DNA of 7,270 nucleotides, taken from assembly GCA_916720015.1 (NCBI GenBank), contig CAKAPZ010000050.1, positions 1 to 7,270 of the forward strand. Direction: 5' to 3'. Source of the DNA: an uncultured Atopobium sp. (lineage in GTDB: Bacteria; Actinomycetota; Coriobacteriia; Coriobacteriales; Atopobiaceae). The position numbers and the translations under genes were made by a program. Of the stretch, positions 6,450 to 7,270 are shown piece by piece (positions within the stretch are counted from its first letter, which is position 1; each line of letters begins with the position of its first letter). Under the pieces are notes generated by a model that did not search any database, was not told the DNA's origin, and saw only the letters and a list, made by a program, of their open reading frames with translations.

Positions 6450-7270
6450 CTACTCTCCGAGGAACCTTACCTCGGGGTGAAGCTCGACATCAAACTGGCG
6501 CTTGACCTCTGCCTGAACATGCTCGATAACTGCGTGGACCTCTGCAGCAGTAGCGTTATCGTAGTTGACCACAAAACCAGCATGCTTATCGGAAACACCG
6601 GCACCGCCAAAACGATAACCCTTAAGACCAGCGTCGGTAACAAGCTTACCAACAAAGTGACCCTCGGGGCGCTTAAAAGTTGAACCAGCGGAAGGCAGCT
6701 CAAGAGGTTGCTTTTCCTCGCGAGCGCGTGTGAACTCTTCCATCTTTTCGCGGATCTTCTCGCCATCAGCGCGATGAAGATTAAACGTGGCGGAAAGCAC
6801 AATCATGCCTTCATCAGCGATTCTGCTGTGACGATAACCTAGGTCAAGCTCGGATGCGTCCAGCGTAGCAAAAGTGCCGTCGGCCAGAAGAACACGGACG
6901 GATTTAAGCACGTCAGCAATGCAGCCGTCGTAAGCGCCTGCGTTCATGAAGCATGCGCCGCCCACAGAACCTGGGATGCCGCACGCAAACTCCAGTCCAG
7001 AAAGGTCCAGCTCACAGGCCATCTCGGACGCCTCTTTAAGGCCGACGCCGGCCTGACAGGTCATCTCGGTATCGTCGATGCTTACGCCGGTGAGACCATC
7101 GGCAACAGCAATAATGACGCCGCGATATCCCGCATCAGAAACAAGCAGGTCAGAGCCGTAGCCAAGAATAAAATAAGGAGCTTCTGCATCTTTAACTGCA
7201 AAGAGAATCTCTTTAACCTCATCGGGATCATCAGGGATGACATAGAGATCCGCAGGTCCACCCACTTTAA
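6450..7270 (-). CDS. murB: UDP-N-acetylenolpyruvoylglucosamine reductase, N-terminus outside the window
   Basis: Reduces UDP-GlcNAc-enolpyruvate to UDP-MurNAc with NADPH and bound FAD, the second committed step of peptidoglycan synthesis; cytoplasmic. The stop codon is TAG at 6452-6450. The frame stays open through the right edge. The GTG at 7265 is not the start: it is the Val of the family motif KVGGPADL, and 20 or more residues should lie upstream. Family motifs follow in order: GYGSDLLVSDAGYRGVII (normally G-x-G-S-N), GLEFACGIPGSVGGACFMNAGAY for FAD binding, the GYRHSRI block, PSAGSTFKRP with the catalytic Ser (codon 6683-6681), GLKGYRFGGAGVSDKHAGFVVN, and the C-terminal catalytic Glu in HPEVRFLG (codon 6473-6471). 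The length and C-terminal pattern resemble the shorter, B. subtilis-type MurB. The Asp in GYGSD (codon 7151-7149) is unusual. The operon partners lie to the right, outside the window. Confidence 0.95.
   Translation of the reverse strand, partial: KVGGPADLYVIPDDPDEVKEILFAVKDAEAPYFILGYGSDLLVSDAGYRGVIIAVADGLTGVSIDDTEMTCQAGVGLKEASEMACELDLSGLEFACGIPGSVGGACFMNAGAYDGCIADVLKSVRVLLADGTFATLDASELDLGYRHSRIADEGMIVLSATFNLHRADGEKIREKMEEFTRAREEKQPLELPSAGSTFKRPEGHFVGKLVTDAGLKGYRFGGAGVSDKHAGFVVNYDNATAAEVHAVIEHVQAEVKRQFDVELHPEVRFLGE

Noticed and set aside
7263..7265. GTG as the start codon of murB
   Set aside because: This codon is the conserved Val of the VGGPAD motif, which in MurB proteins lies some 20-40 residues from the true start; the frame is open to the window edge.

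Overview
The window looks like a piece of a bacterial chromosome of moderate GC content with AT-rich gaps between genes. It carries housekeeping genes only: no rRNA, tRNA, CRISPR array, phage gene or transposase was found. The gene set and protein style fit a fermentative, host-associated Coriobacteriia (Actinomycetota, Atopobium/Olsenella-like). The main clues are a HelD-type helicase, an enolase, a phosphofructokinase with pyrophosphate-type active-site residues, and MurB. That placement is an inference from the sequence, not a database result.

Layout from left to right. (1) The 3' end of an EngB/YsxC ribosome-assembly GTPase (to 184) runs directly into a HelD-like RNA polymerase-recycling ATPase (192-2384); the first gene's stop codon overlaps the second's ribosome binding site. 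(2) A 118-residue single-domain cupin (2487-2843) follows, preceded by an 8-bp dyad and followed by a 17-bp hairpin without a U-tract. (3) Enolase (3036-4325) has its own promoter, overlapped by a TGTGTA/TACACA dyad, and ends in a strong, probably bidirectional, intrinsic terminator. (4) A gene-free stretch of about 630 bases (4434-5062) holds a GC-rich direct repeat, a 135-bp element with 31-bp inverted ends (MITE-like), two further AT-rich dyads and a good sigma-70-type promoter. (5) A phosphofructokinase with Asp/Lys signature residues expected for pyrophosphate use (5063-6370). (6) On the opposite strand, murB (6450 to beyond the right edge) converges on it across an 80-base gap containing a 19-bp tandem repeat.

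How the genes work together. Enolase and the PPi-type phosphofructokinase are two steps of the Embden-Meyerhof pathway. They are transcribed separately, but both have the identical nine bases GGGTATACT at a -10 position. EngB and HelD serve translation and transcription respectively; MurB makes a peptidoglycan precursor. I see no defence system or new multigene system. The least explained part is the gap between enolase and the phosphofructokinase, with its long inverted-repeat element and chain of palindromes; this is where a closer look would pay most.
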